Assembly: GCA_003116995.1 (NCBI GenBank)
Contig: BDSL01000033.1
Coordinates: forward strand, 839,708-903,707
Source: Yamagishiella unicocca
Lineage: Eukaryota > Chlorophyta > Chlorophyceae > Chlamydomonadales > Volvocaceae
Length of the DNA stretch: 64,000 bases
Direction: 5' to 3'
The notes below the pieces were generated by a model. It was given only the letters and a program-made list of their open reading frames with translations. It ran no database searches and was not told the origin of the DNA. Shown here piece after piece: positions 1 through 12,300 of this stretch (within the stretch, counting starts at the first letter, position 1; the number at the start of each line of letters is the position of its first letter). Position numbers and translations under genes: made by a program.

Positions 1-3000
1 GCAGCTGGCTCCGCAGGTGGTTTTGGTTGGCTGGGGCAGTAGTGCAAGCGCATACGGCTTGGCAGCCTCTCCGCTGGACCCGTCCTATTCATAAAGCGCT
101 AGTGGAGCAGTGCGGTTGGAAGGCTTCACCTGCTGCGTCGTCGTTTGCTTGCAGGGGAGAGCGACAGCGACGAGGAGGGCCTTCCAGCGCTCTACCGCCG
201 GCGGAATAGGGACGCGTCCGCCGCCGTTGCTGCCTCAGACCCTGACGGCGTCAGCTCGTCTGCCCAGACGGCCGGAGCCGAAGCCGAACCTGCCATCGCT
301 AATGAGCCACTCGGCACCGCAGGGGCGACAACAGCAGCAGGGGCGACAGCAGCAGCAGCGGTGCCGCAGCCTGCCGGCGGCAGCGGCGGTAGCCATGCCG
401 TAGCACCGGCCAGCGGGTCCGCAGGCGCAAATCGAACAGACGTTACTGCAGCTGCGCAGGGCGCTTGCGAGTCCGGGTCCCAGGCTATTCACAAGTCGCT
501 GATCGTGCCCCTCGAGGAAGAGCCGCCCGGCCTGGCCGACCCCGCAGCCGCCGCGTCCATTGAGTCCGATGCTGCTGCCGCGAGCGCCCTCCTGAATGCC
601 TCGCTGGCACGGCTGCACGCGGGGGTGTCCAACATGGCCAGTGCCGCGCAATTGCAGCAGCTGCAGGCGGAGCAGCACCACCACCAACAGCAGCTGCTGC
701 AGGTGGCAGCCGGGTTGCCGATGGCGCTAGCGCAGCCGGACTTCAGGTGCGTCCTAGGGTCTGCGTTGCGTTGCCTTAGGGGCCGCGCCACGGCTGCATT
801 TCCGTTATGGTTGCGTTTGGAGTGGATGCGCACAAAGCTCGGACGGGACGGTGAGTTGCGGCGTTGCAGATCTTGCGGCTGTTGCTGCCTGAGGAGCGGC
901 TGTGCGGTGCATGGTGGTGCGGACTGTCCCTGCCTGGTGCGGACTGTCCCTGCCTGGTGCGGACTGTCCCTGCCTGGTGCGGACTATCCCTGCCTGGTGC
1001 GGAATATCTCTGCCTCGGGGCAAGTCCCCCGGCGTGTACGCGGGGGCTGCCCATGTTGCGCAGCACCTAGTCAAGTCCCAATCCCACCCCAACACAACCT
1101 CCCGCTCTCGCCATTCCCCTGCAACCCACCGCCGCTCCTGTCAGCAGGGAGGAGTTGCGAGAGCGGGCCATCGCTCGGGCGGCCGCTCGAGCGGAGCTAG
1201 CCAGCGCCATGACGGCCGCGGCAGCGGCGGGTGGTACGGAGTCGGGGCCTTCGACGGCAGCCGGCGGCGGCGGCGCCGCCGGGGGGTCCTTATCACCGCG
1301 GGGCGCCTCGCACCAGCCGCGAGCCAACCGTCCCGTGTGGCGCACCCCGGACTACCAACGGCTGTGGAATATGGCGGTCCAGCTAGGCGAGACGCAGGAG
1401 CAGGGCGAAGGGCAGGAGGTGGAACTTGGGCATGGCGCACACCAGCAACCTGCGGAGGCGGCTGCCGCACCTTTGCCCCAACTGCTGCAGTACCAGGAGC
1501 CGCAATTGCGTGGTGTGGTCGCGCCTGCGACCGCAGAAAGCGAGCGGGAGGAACCGGTGGTCTCGGAGCCGGGAGCGGACATGACACACGCCGCGGCGGA
1601 GGTGGTCGTGGTGGCCGCAGCGCTGGCGGAGGCGGAGGTGGACGCGGCGGCCGCTGCGCCGTCGCCGCCTCAGCTGCTGGTCACTATCGATTTGCTATCG
1701 GCTGGCGTGCCGACGCCTGACGAGGCGCAGAGCATCGCCGACTCGGCCATGGGGTACGACAGATTGCAGCGCGGCGGCGTAGGCGTAGGCGGCCTGCCGC
1801 ACGGCGACCGGGACCGCGACGCTGATCTTGATTCGGCGCGGTCCCGCGGGGACCGCGTCTCGGACCTTGACTTGCGGGCGGCTGAGGTGGACCTGGACTC
1901 GGCGCGCGGCGGGCTGGTGCGGCCGGGCGCGCTGGGGGACATCGACTCGGCGAGGTCGTATTCCCGGGCAGCTTCGTCGCAAGGGGACCCGGAGGAGGAC
2001 GGCGGCGGCGAGGTCGAGGCTGAGGGCAGCATCGGCGAGGAGGACGTGGAGCTGGAGCTGCAGGTGGAGGTGGCGGACACGGCGGCGGCGCAGGGCGAGG
2101 GGCGTGACCTGTTCGCGCGGTACTCGATCACGACGTACGGCAGGGGCGACACGTCACACCTACGCCAGCGGCGCAACTCGGGTGGCGGCGCCGGCGGCGC
2201 CGCGCGGCACTGGGGCGTCAGCGGCCTGGGCGGCGTCCCGATCTCGGGCTCGCCGCTGCGGCGCGGCTCGTCGGCGTCGGCAGACCAGCAGGCGTCCGGG
2301 CGCCGCGGCCACAGCAGCAGCAGCGGCGTGCAGGATACCGTCACCGGTGCCGCCGATGACGCCGCCAGCGACGACGACGCAGACGCTGGCGCTGACGCCG
2401 CGTCCCACGGTCGCGCGTATTTGCATCCTCACCACCACCACGCCTCGCACTACTCAAATCCGCCGCACGCGCGCACCACGCCGACATCGGGTTCCGGAGC
2501 GTCAGCTGCCACCATCGCTGCGGCCTCGGGCCCAGCCGCCGCGGCCGTGGCGTCATCGTCTCCGTTGTACGGCGGACGCAGCGTCGAGCTGCCGCCGCAT
2601 GTCAGCCCGGGGCATGGGCACTGGGGCTTCCGGCGGACCGACACGGCCAACAGCAGGGCACTGGTGGGTGCATAACTAAGGGTGGTACCGGGAGTTGGGG
2701 TCTGAGGCTGGGACATGGCTGGAGGAGTGCGCAGCGCAAGCCCCCAAATCCCCAATCCCTAGCATGCGATAGCGTAGGTCTTAGGGGGCGTGCCCCAGTC
2801 TGCACTAGGTGGCTAGTCGGGATACTGTCATGGCTGAATCTGCTGGGCTGGTTGTCAGGCGGGCCAGGTGACGTCGTCCGAAAAAACAGGGACGGTAAAG
2901 ACGTGCGGATGGAGAGCGGTGAGTGCAATCCCTCCTTCGCGCCTGACACGCCCGCCCTCATCCGCGCCGTTTGAGATGGGTCGTCAAAACCACCGCTGCC

Positions 3001-3837
3001 GCACGTTGTGGCCTACAGGATGTCGCAGGAGGCGCGGATCCGGAGCCGGACCACGAACGCGGAGGTCCCAGCGGCCCGTTTGGCGAGCAGCCTCCGTTCC
3101 CTACGTACGACAGCGACGTGGATCTCGCCGACGCCGGCGGCGGCGGCCACGACGGCAACAGCAGCGACGGCGAGGTCCTGGCCGACCCCGCGGAGCTGCT
3201 ACTTCGGGCCCGATCCATCCTCACGGCCTCAGCCTCCGAAACCAGCGCTCCGGCCAGCGCCTCAGGCGCCAGCGGCAGTCTCCTGCGGAATAGCTCCGCC
3301 ACGCCGGCGGACTTCTACCACAAGCTTGCAGGTGAGCATGCGCGGTCAGGCATTTTGGCTGGCCCGCATGGTATGTGCGACTAGCATCTTTCCCCTGGCC
3401 CACGCGATGCGCTTCGGCCCTCAACCCGCAAGGGTTCCACCTAAACCCGCTGAATCGATGTCCCACCCAATACGCGTTTCTGCGCTACCCTACGCGCCCA
3501 AAACGTTTTCTCGTCAATTTTGCTTGTCTGTGAGTGCCGACCCACGGAGTTTCTCTCACCGCCGCCCGCAGGCCAGCTCCAGGACCCAGAGACGCTGGCA
3601 GCGGCGCGCCAGGCAGTGCTGGGCACCTCGGCATCAGCAACAGCCGGCGGAGCCTTCAGGCGCATGAGCAGCGGCTGCTCAGCGACCGCTACCGCCACTC
3701 AGCAACAAACACAGCAGCAGCAGCGCAGTAACAACTTGGGCCCATCCCCTGGAGCCAATGCAGCTGCGGGCGGCAGCGGTGAAGGCAGTGGGACGGCGGA
3801 CGGATCGCAGCTGACTGGTCTGTACGACCTGGACTAA
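1..3837 (+). CDS. Unrecognised acidic, low-complexity protein (5' end outside window)
   Basis: Exons inferred: 1-16 (tail of an upstream exon), 155-746, 1148-2667, 2868-2918, 3029-3331, 3572-3837 (stop TAA). All junctions keep phase with GT donors and AG acceptors, giving about 915 residues. I recognise no domain. The product is Ala/Gly/Ser-rich with Glu/Asp-rich stretches, a Gln/His-rich helix-like segment near 650-720, repeated 'Asp-Leu-Asp-Ser-Ala-Arg' type motifs around 1810-1960, and a more ordered patch near 1320-1380 (VWRTPDYQRLWNMAVQL). The C-terminus is Gln-rich and ends in Leu-Tyr-Asp-Leu-Asp. It is probably a largely disordered regulatory or scaffold protein, but no function can be assigned. 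The 2667/2868 junction was chosen because it alone keeps the downstream frame open. A TGTAA signal follows about 135 nt after the stop. Confidence 0.7.
921..1016. repeat. 20-bp minisatellite inside an intron
   Basis: Four units of ggactgtccctgcctggtgc (921-1000, the fourth with one change) are followed by a decayed fifth unit. It lies wholly in the intron 747-1147 of the first gene. Confidence 0.9.
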
Positions 3838-3971
3838 CGGCCAGTTGCATGGGACATCGCATATACACAGAAGGTTCCGGTCTGGGTCTAGGTCCGTGGC
3901 TTGGGGTGTTTGAGAGGTGTTTGTGGACTTGAACGTGAGGTGCTGTTTTACTGCGCCTTAGCGTGGATGGG

Positions 3972-3976
3972 TGTAA
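3972..3976 (+). promoter_or_regulatory. TGTAA poly(A) signal
   Basis: TGTAA, the usual polyadenylation signal of volvocine nuclear genes, lies about 135 nt after the TAA stop of the first gene and would end its transcript near 3990. Confidence 0.6.
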
Positions 3977-3989
3977 TGACCGCCTGTGG

Positions 3990-5322
3990 CGCCACGCGTA
4001 GCGTCAGGCGGCTGTATGGCGAGTGGACAAGCCGTAGTTGGTGATGTTCGCCACGCAAGCTCCACTCAGTTGCGGAGCGAGGAGCAGTGGCGGGTCCGCC
4101 GCGTGTACATGAGTGTAAGTGGTGCGCGAGTCCTGGTTGACGTGCGAAAAGTGTCGCAGTGGGCGCAGCAAAATACGCTGTGGTATACTTCTTGGGTTGA
4201 GGTATCCCGTTAAATTTGGGCAATGCGTTGAGGCTCCCTCGCGGCGACAAGGAGGGCGCCGCCGGCGGGTTTATACTGTCGTCCGACGTGTTGTGTACGG
4301 TTACATAATCATACGGCGGTTACACCAACCATTCCACGCGCTCCGCCACATTCGCTTTATTGGTGACCCAGTCACGTCCTGACATTAATTCACCGCATGT
4401 CATGTTGGCAGCACCCGCGGAGGCCGTAATTTGTAAAGTGCACGGAGGACTCAAGAGTAACATTTATATTGTGGACGCCGTCAGGGTGAGCATGGCGCGG
4501 TTGTACCTGCTGCTATAGAATAAAAACCCCTGCTGGTAGATGCACAGCACAATAGTAGCCTTCGCGGATCAGAAATGGGCACGAACGAGGTATACCTGCT
4601 ACTTGGCTGCTATTATGCAGAAGATGTGGCACGGGTTAGTGAGGTTTGAGTGCTAGATGGTTGGCCTGCATTTCTGGTGCACACTGGCGGCGTCACTGAC
4701 GTTGACCAAGCCTCAAAGACGGAACATGTGTAACATAACACCCCAAGCCAATTTCGCAGCTCCTGACAGTTTTCACGTAATGGTGACGTCCTGTTGACGC
4801 TTTTCACGTAATGGTGACGCCCTACTTTCTAACCCAGTCGTGCCACACCGTCCCTTCCTTGGGAATTGCCCCTCATGTCTGCCCGTGTTCTGTTGCTGCA
4901 GACATACGCCACCGTCGATTAGTCTCGTAACGGTAACATAAACACACCTTCGGCAAGTACTCTGCCCACTATAACTGAATGCATCCTCACGGACGTAATG
5001 TAGTATCTGATCCACGCAAGGTCACGGCTGGTTGCCTACGTGTTTCGAACGTAAGCACGACCCTTTGCACAACCTCCATGTATTGAAGTGTACACTCAAG
5101 ACCCTAGTGGGGGGCATAACAATATATCCACATCAAGACCGATTGCCAAGACTAACCACCCACCAGTCGTGGGTATGCGGGTCTACGAAATATCTCTGCA
5201 ATATTACTCCATAATGATGGTCGCCATTTCTTTTCGGGATTCCAAGATGCTGCTCGACGACTCCTAAGCGCCAATGTCGCCCCTAGGAGTAGTCGTTGCG
5301 ATGGCCGCTGCTAGTGTCACTG
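3990..5322. other. Convergent intergenic spacer
   Basis: This spacer lies between the ends of two convergent genes. Its composition is clearly less GC-rich than the exons and I see no credible coding frame. The only structure noted is a short direct duplication with a period of 31 bp (copies begin near 4770 and 4801, core ttttcacgtaatggtgacg). Part of it must be the 3' UTR of the minus-strand coiled-coil gene. Confidence 0.6.
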
Positions 5323-8081
5323 TCAAGCAAAACTTAATAGGTTGAACTTGCCACGAGCGCGTCCACACGCATTGGGGCGGAGAAGCGACAGCTCCAAGCT
5401 CAGCGTATTGACTGCACGGGCGGAAGGCAAGGGCAGAGTGAAGGGGAAGTTCATTTACAAGGCAGGTGGACCTGTTGTAGACGGGAGTATGAGATTAGTA
5501 ATCGCATCCCTGTATCTGTTATCATCTTGCAGGATAAAGTACGCGCCCAACCCAGGATCGCTGTATCGCACAAGTAGCCAGCCTCTCAAACTAGGACCAC
5601 AGGCTCATAGCCCTCGGGTGTTCGCTCCCAGCAGCGAACACCACCGTGCGGCTTCCACTCACCAGCCTCCATGCACTGCTTGTTGATTTCTTGCAGCGAG
5701 TGCACATCGTGCCGCGCCGCTTCCTCCTGCTCGCGCGCCTGTGCCGCTGCAATGCTGCTCGATATCAGGCGCTGCGTCAGGGACTGGTTCTCACGCCACA
5801 GCGCCGCAATCGCCATGTCTCGTGGGTCAGCGCGGTCGCCCAGCTCGTCCTCGCTGCCAGCAGTGATACCGTTGACGCTGCCATCAAAAACGCCACAATT
5901 GGCACCGTGCGCATTGCTGACGAGCCTGCCACTGTCATACCAGGACAGGCCACCGGTGGTATCAGCTCCTTCTCCAGTCCCGCAGGGAGGCGGCAGCCTT
6001 GAGCTGGCTGCGTGGGCCGACGCGGAAGCCAGCGCCGAGGGCGTCACTAGCATAACAGTAGCGGCAGAGCGCGCTGAGAACTCGTTGTCGCCATGCAGGT
6101 GGGCTGGCATGTGTTCCGCATACAGCCGCTGTCCATGCCGCCGGCCATGCTGCGATGAATGCAGCGACGCCTGCGCATCACGCCACGCCTCGCCTGCCTC
6201 TTGCAGCTGCTGCTGAAGGAGCTGGCTCTGGGCCGCCAAAGAGCTCCTACAGTTCCATAAAATGAATCGTGCGGTACAGGTATAGGGACAGAGGCATGCG
6301 GACAGATTACCTCTAACAGTCCGTGACTAATGCTCGCATCCTCCGTCAGGAACTCAGGATTCCTCCAAAACCAGGACCTCAAGCGCCCAAAACGTATACC
6401 AGGCGAACAAACTGGCAGTTGCCAGCCCCTTGCAGGCACGAAGGCCGCAAGAGCCCAACCCTGTTATCCCCAGACCCGTGTGGCAGCGTTCACACACCTG
6501 GCGCGTGCTTCTTGCTCCAGCCGGCGCTCAAGGCCACCTATGTACTCCTGGCATTCCAGCAGCTCCAAACTCATCTCTTCACGTGCGGCACTGGACTCCT
6601 GCACTTGACACGGTGACGAAAGGATCGGAGTGAACGAAGTGCCAAGCCTATCCCTATCAGAGCAGTGTTGATTCCGACTCAGCAGCACCGAACAAATCAA
6701 ACGCCCTACCTATGTCGCCTTCGACAGGCACGGGATATGGGCTGTTCCCGCACAGGGACGTGCGCGCCCTGCTATCATCACAAAAGACCCAAATCGGTAA
6801 AACCCGATGCATGATGGCCCAGACCCACTTTGCCCGACCCAGATGCCACTGACCCAATTGGCATGTAAGTTGGCAGTGCCCCTTACACCCACGCTGTACA
6901 GCTACTTGTTCCACATACCACAACTGGACCGGCCGGATCCGACCCACCTCAAGCTGCAACCGCAGCGCCGCCACCTCGTTCACTCGTGCCACCAGCTGCC
7001 GCTGCAGAGCGGTCGCACGCTGCATCAAATCCAGAGCCGCACCGATATGCGTATCCTCCACAGAGACGCTGCCGTCGTCGTCGACATCGCTGCTGCTGTT
7101 GCCGGCAGGGACACGCCAGCGATCTGGGTCGGCATCACGACCACGACCACGTTGACCCCCGCCAACGTTATGTACGGCATCATCGCTGACGCCCAACAGC
7201 GCTGCCAGGGAGTTGACGAGGCTCTTGTGGCCAGTGCGCCCGCGGGTTGCTAGATCGCACAGCAGAGGCAGAGACGCGGCCACCACCGCCGCGGCGGTTG
7301 CCTCGTGACCTGGGTTGTGCTGTCCATGTCGGCCATCATGGCGATAGCGACGGCGATGGCGGTGGCAACGACCGGAGGAGAACGAAAGCAAGTGCCGGGT
7401 GGGGCTGATGGCCAACGAGACCCCGGAACGGGACGATGAGTCGCCGGTGAACGCGGACATGGGCTGGGTCAGTGGCGACGATGGCGCGGAGTTGTCGAAT
7501 AGGGGGTTCGTGTACGCGGGGCCGTTGCGCTGTTGTTTTGGAGTGGCGTAAGCAGGATAACGAGCTCCGTTGGATCCGCCAGCAACATCATCGCCGTCCT
7601 CGGTGTCCGTGCCGGCACGAGCGCCAGCAGCATGGAGCTTGGAACTGGCAGCGCTGATATTCACGTGGTACATGGTGTTAACTGGGCTGCTTAGCGGTGA
7701 TCGTGCGGCCAGATTTGAGACTTTTGTTGTCTGGTCCAGCACGGCAGCCGCACGGGCGGTGCATGCTGCGTCGGCGCTGGTAGGCAGCGAACAGCCGCGG
7801 ACTGAGCCGCTGTAAGGTGCTACACCGGTTCGAACCGCATCGATGTGGGTCGGGCATTTCGATATAGAGGTTGCCGCAGGGCCTAAGATGGAAGCTTCCG
7901 CGCCGCTGCCCTCAGATGTCAGGCTCCATGCCAGGCCGACACGACCGAGGTTGCCGGCGCTGGGCTCCGGAGTGATTAGGAGCGGGCTGTCTAGGCTATC
8001 GTTGCAATCCGGACTGAACTTGACACATTTGGAGGCACCGTGTGAGCACGGTGGAGATAGTTGCTCTTGTAGCCCGGACAT
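5323..8081 (-). CDS. Unrecognised protein with C-terminal coiled coil
   Basis: Exons on the minus strand: 8081-6948, 6598-6498, 6246-5663, 5411-5323 (stop TGA), about 635 residues, phases consistent (0, 2, 1). The ATG at 8081 is the first in the open frame. The first ~330 residues are Ser/Ala/Gly-rich and look disordered. From about residue 345 to the end of exon 2, and again around residues 405-430 and 560-605, the sequence is heptad-like, with segments rich in Glu, Gln, Leu and Arg (for example EEMSLELLECQEYIGGLERR). I see no catalytic motif. A structural or adaptor role is possible but unproven. The last exon is the weakest call. It was chosen because gcag at 5412-5415 keeps phase and continues the Leu-rich helix before a stop. 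Confidence 0.6.
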
Positions 8082-9392
8082 TGCTCCTGCGTATCTGCGG
8101 AGTAGGGCATCCGTATCACGCTAGATAGCTCGAATTGTAGAATTCTTGGAGCTTCTTATGTTGGCTACATACCTTACAGTGAGCCGGTAGGTGGAACTGG
8201 TGTTGCAGGCGTCGCCCAAGGGACGCGGTTGTGTGCTAACCGAAGAGTAGTAGTCAGCTCCCCAGCGGTTTGCGCGAGATACCAAGGTACTACTAACTGA
8301 TGACGATGATAGGTAGCTTTTACAGGCGCTCCAACTTCGGACAGGTGTCGTCGATGCGTGGACACAGTACGCGACGAAAGCTAAAGCCAGGCTACGGGTT
8401 CAGCGTAAAAGTAGAGTCGTCACTGCCAAACGAATCTCACCGTTGCTGTACTTTTGGTGGTGAGGTTGAACGCTTCCTTGCGGAAGGCATACTCGTCAAG
8501 TCAACGGTACGGCACTCTCGTTTGGCGGGAGACCACAATATCATCCATCAATTTCCTCCATTTTGCAAATTCGAGGAAATCTCGATGCAGTGTAATCGGC
8601 TTTATGGGCACGTCGCATTGTACACACAGGCTTCAAGCTTTGGACGTGAGGCAAAGGATGCAACAAAACAGCCAGCCGTCTATGATCATCCTTAGATTGT
8701 AACCTAACATGCTGTTGACAACTCAGCTTCTGCCTGAGGTTGCAAACCTCAGCCGAGTGTACAGCTGCGAATTCAGCGCCGCGCTGCCTACCGGTACCAA
8801 GATTTGCATGGTCCTGACTCCTGGCGTAGGGAGGTGAAGCGATAGCATAGCATGCTGCATGAAGTCTCGGGATGCTAATCAAGTTGCGAAGCTTTGCGTT
8901 TGTGCTGTCATCCGTTCCTAGCGGCCGTCCCGGCGCGCCTACCCGAGCTGGCCATCGAAGTCCTTTTTTTGCACAGCTATGAAAGTGCGATCTTCCAGCG
9001 GGCCACCACGTTCTACAGGGGTGTTGGTCTTTGCAGGCACTGAACGGCACGGCCGAACCAACGCCCTCGGGCCACTCGAACCGTTTCCACCTGTCGCGCT
9101 GTCGTTCACCAACCAACTGTCCTTTATTTTTTACTACGGTTCTTCAAGAATTTTCGCTAGTTTCCACGATGCACGTATCCCGTCGGATGTTTCCTCTGTT
9201 GGTACCAGTACTACATTTGAAATCATTATCCTCGCCTTCATATCTTTTGAAGCAGTATAGGTAACTCCATGCGAAATTGTACACGCAAGTTTCTTCTATA
9301 AAAAGATACCTCTAAGCAGAGACTCCGAAAGGGATGCTTATCATCGGCCACTAGCTGACGTCCCATTGTGTTAGTTCGCCTCACTGGCTAAA
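8082..9392. promoter_or_regulatory. Divergent promoter region
   Basis: About 1.3 kb separates the start codons of the minus-strand coiled-coil gene (8081) and the plus-strand flavoprotein gene (9393), so both promoters should lie here. The composition is moderately AT-rich from 8580 onward. A TATA-like TATAAAAA sits at 9297-9304, roughly 90 nt before the flavoprotein ATG. I see no coding frame that looks real. Confidence 0.55.
9297..9304 (+). promoter_or_regulatory. TATA-like box of the flavoprotein gene
   Basis: TATAAAAA lies about 90 nt upstream of the ATG at 9393, in an otherwise non-coding AT-richer stretch. Position and match are good for a core promoter, but the transcription start cannot be read from sequence. 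Confidence 0.5.
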
Positions 9393-12300
9393 ATGTACCA
9401 GTGCAAAATGCTGCATCGCTATTCTGCTGGTCGCGCTGCACTGTTCGGCCGGCGTGCCGTCTGCGGCCGGCGCGACGTCGCCAGCTTGCGCACGACTGCC
9501 CTGCCAGCTGATGGAGGCCCCTCCACAGCCACCTCTTCCTCCAGCCAGCCTTTACACGTCACTATTGTTGGTGGCGGAGCGGCGGGACTGACAGCGGCGT
9601 TTTTCGCGGCGGAGCACGGCGCTAAGGTGACCACCACCGTCCTAGGGGCTACGCTGGGGGGTCTAGTCCTCTGTCGTGCGTCTTACGATGCCTGGCTACG
9701 AAGAAGGCAGTGGTCACGATTATGTACGGCACGCGTGTAGCTTGTGTGACAGCAACCTGGAATAGCCTCAAGCGGAGGTGTGGGGTCTCAATGCTCTCTC
9801 CCCGCCACCGCACGACGGCCACCAGAGGCGCGCCGCTTCCTGTCAGCGAGGAGCCTTTTGATGCAGGCGTTGGGCTGACAGGCGCCGCCCGCACCCGCCA
9901 TGTCACGCGCGCCGCACAATGCACCCACCGCCGCTGCCCGCAGGTTACGGTTCTGGAGCGCACTCGGGAGGCCGGCAAGAAGATCCTCATGTCCGGTGGC
10001 TCGCGATGGTGAGGCAAGCGCGGTGTGCGGGCAAGGGCAGGCGCAGGCGCCACAGGCGACGAGCCCGATGCTCCTAGCCACAACAACCAACACGATGCTC
10101 CCCATGTTCCTTTCTTTTCACCCTCTCGGTCCCCTCCTACCCGTGCTCCTGCCGCTGTCCTCCCTCCCGACTTCGACCCAAATCACAAATCCCCGCGCTG
10201 CCCCTTCTGCAGCAACGTGCTACCCCTGGAGGTGGACCTGCAGTTCGACTTCCACACAGAGAGCAGCGCAAGCGCCATGAAGGCGGTGTTCGCGTCCTGG
10301 AACCTGGATCTGTGTAGAGCCTGGTGAGCCGGCTGCGGTAGGAGGGCGGACACGGGAAACCGTAACTGAGGCGATGCGTGGAGTGGAGCGGCACTTAAGT
10401 GTCCTCCTCCTCTGCCCCGCCACGCCACGCCACGCGCGCTGCGCTGCAGGCTGGAGGACCCCTACTGGGGCGTCGGACTTGATCTGCAGCTGGAGGAGGA
10501 GACCAAGAAGTACTTCCCCACCAGCAATTCGTCGAGGGAGGTAAGGCGGCTGGGAGAGCGGGGCCCCGTTCCCACTTTCCAATTCTGCTCTCTGATTGTG
10601 TTTCTACGACCCCTGCCTGTCGCGAGCCGTACTCCTTCCGTGCCCTCTGGCAGCCCTGCCCCCGGGCCAACCTGGCGGCCCTTAACGATGAGTCCCTTGT
10701 CCTAGATCGCAATGCCAGCTTCGATCCGCCTCGGCTTTCGCATCGGCATCGGCCTTGACTTCTGACCACAGGTACGCGACAGGCTTGTGGCGGCATGCCT
10801 GGCCCGGGGGGTCACTTTCAAGTACAACACCAGCGTGGAGGGGTTGCAGGCGCTACAGCCGGAGCAGGAAGCCGGGGCAGTAGCAGGTGTGTCAGCGACA
10901 CCAGCGACGATAACGGCCGCCCCAGGCGCTGGGGCTGGAAGCGACAGGAGCACCAGCACGGCGACCGCCGGGGCTGGGCCACAGGCTGAGTCACCCGACG
11001 GGGATGCCGACGTTCGAAGGGCCAGCGGCGCCGCCGCCAGCGCATCAGAGACAGCCAACGTTGATGGCGTCGGCGGCGACGACGGCGCCGGCGGTGCTCG
11101 GCGCGGCAAGAAGGGCAGGGGCACTCGGGGCGGTCGTGCGCGGGCGGCGGCGGCGACGACGGCAGTAGCAGGTGACGGTGCCACCGCCGCTGCTGCTGCT
11201 GCCATAAGGTGGCTTTGCAAGCTACGTGACGGCACGGAGCACGTGACGGACAAGCTGGTAGGTGCTTTCGGTTGCTCGGTTGCAGAAGGAAGTTGATGGT
11301 GGTTTGGGCTGTTTCGACGACGGCACCTGATACCGTGCATTGTGTTTGTGGTGAGCCCGGCACGCCTCTCCGCCGCCGCCCGCCCCTTGGCTGTCTGAAG
11401 ATCATCGCCACCGGCGGCCTCAGCTTCCCGGCTGTGGGTACCGACGGCACCGGCCACCGGCTCCTCAACGCGCTGGGCCACACGCTGCGCGACCCATATC
11501 CTGCCCTCACACCACTCACAGGAGGCCACCCGGCCGGGGAACAGCTGGCGGGTAAGGTGACCGGGCTGGGAGGGCCGGGCTGGCAGGGGGGACCGTGAAC
11601 ACTGTTTCCTGTCCGCTGACTGGATTTTAGGTTGCTCGCAACGGACATTCCTCGTAGCCTCCCGCTTAGCTGCCCCAACCCGTTCACCCCCGAGCAACTG
11701 GCGTGTGCCCTTGTTTTGTCTTTTTCCTCGCAGGCGTCTCCATGTACGGCATCGAGCTGTCCGTACAGGTCCCGGGCGCCAAGCGGCCGAAGGTTTCGGA
11801 GCGCACTGCTCTGCTGTTTACGCACCGCGGCTACAGCGGCCCCGCGGTGCTGGACCTCAGCCACTACGCGGTTAGGGCGCTGACCCGTGGTTCAGCTCCA
11901 CTGCCGCGGCATAGCCAGCGGACCGCCGCAGTGACGGCTGGAAGCGCTGGAGCCGGCGCTACTGCAAGCGATAGCGGTGATGGCAGTAGTGGTGGATCTG
12001 GCAGCAGTAGTGCCGGGGGCTACGCGGCAGCGGGGCTCCCCTCCCTCCGAGTCAACTGGACGCATGAGTCAGCGGCCGTGTGGGACGATCGGATCAGGGT
12101 GGGTAGACGAGCTGAGGCCCGGCGACCTGCAGCTCAGGGCGCTAATCAGTGTATATATTGTATGGTCCGACTTCGGAGCGTACTGGGGGCCAGTTATGGG
12201 TTACCCTGCGAGTATATGATGGGGAAGTTGCGATCGCCAACGCGCGCATGATACAGCCTAACGTTGCCTGCATGCTTGGACTTGTGGTGGCATTTTCACG

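Noticed and set aside
1155..2679. Arg/Ala-rich alternative frames over the first gene
   Set aside because: They lack phase-consistent connections to the flanking exons; the Glu/Asp-rich frame joins all exons to the stop at 3837.
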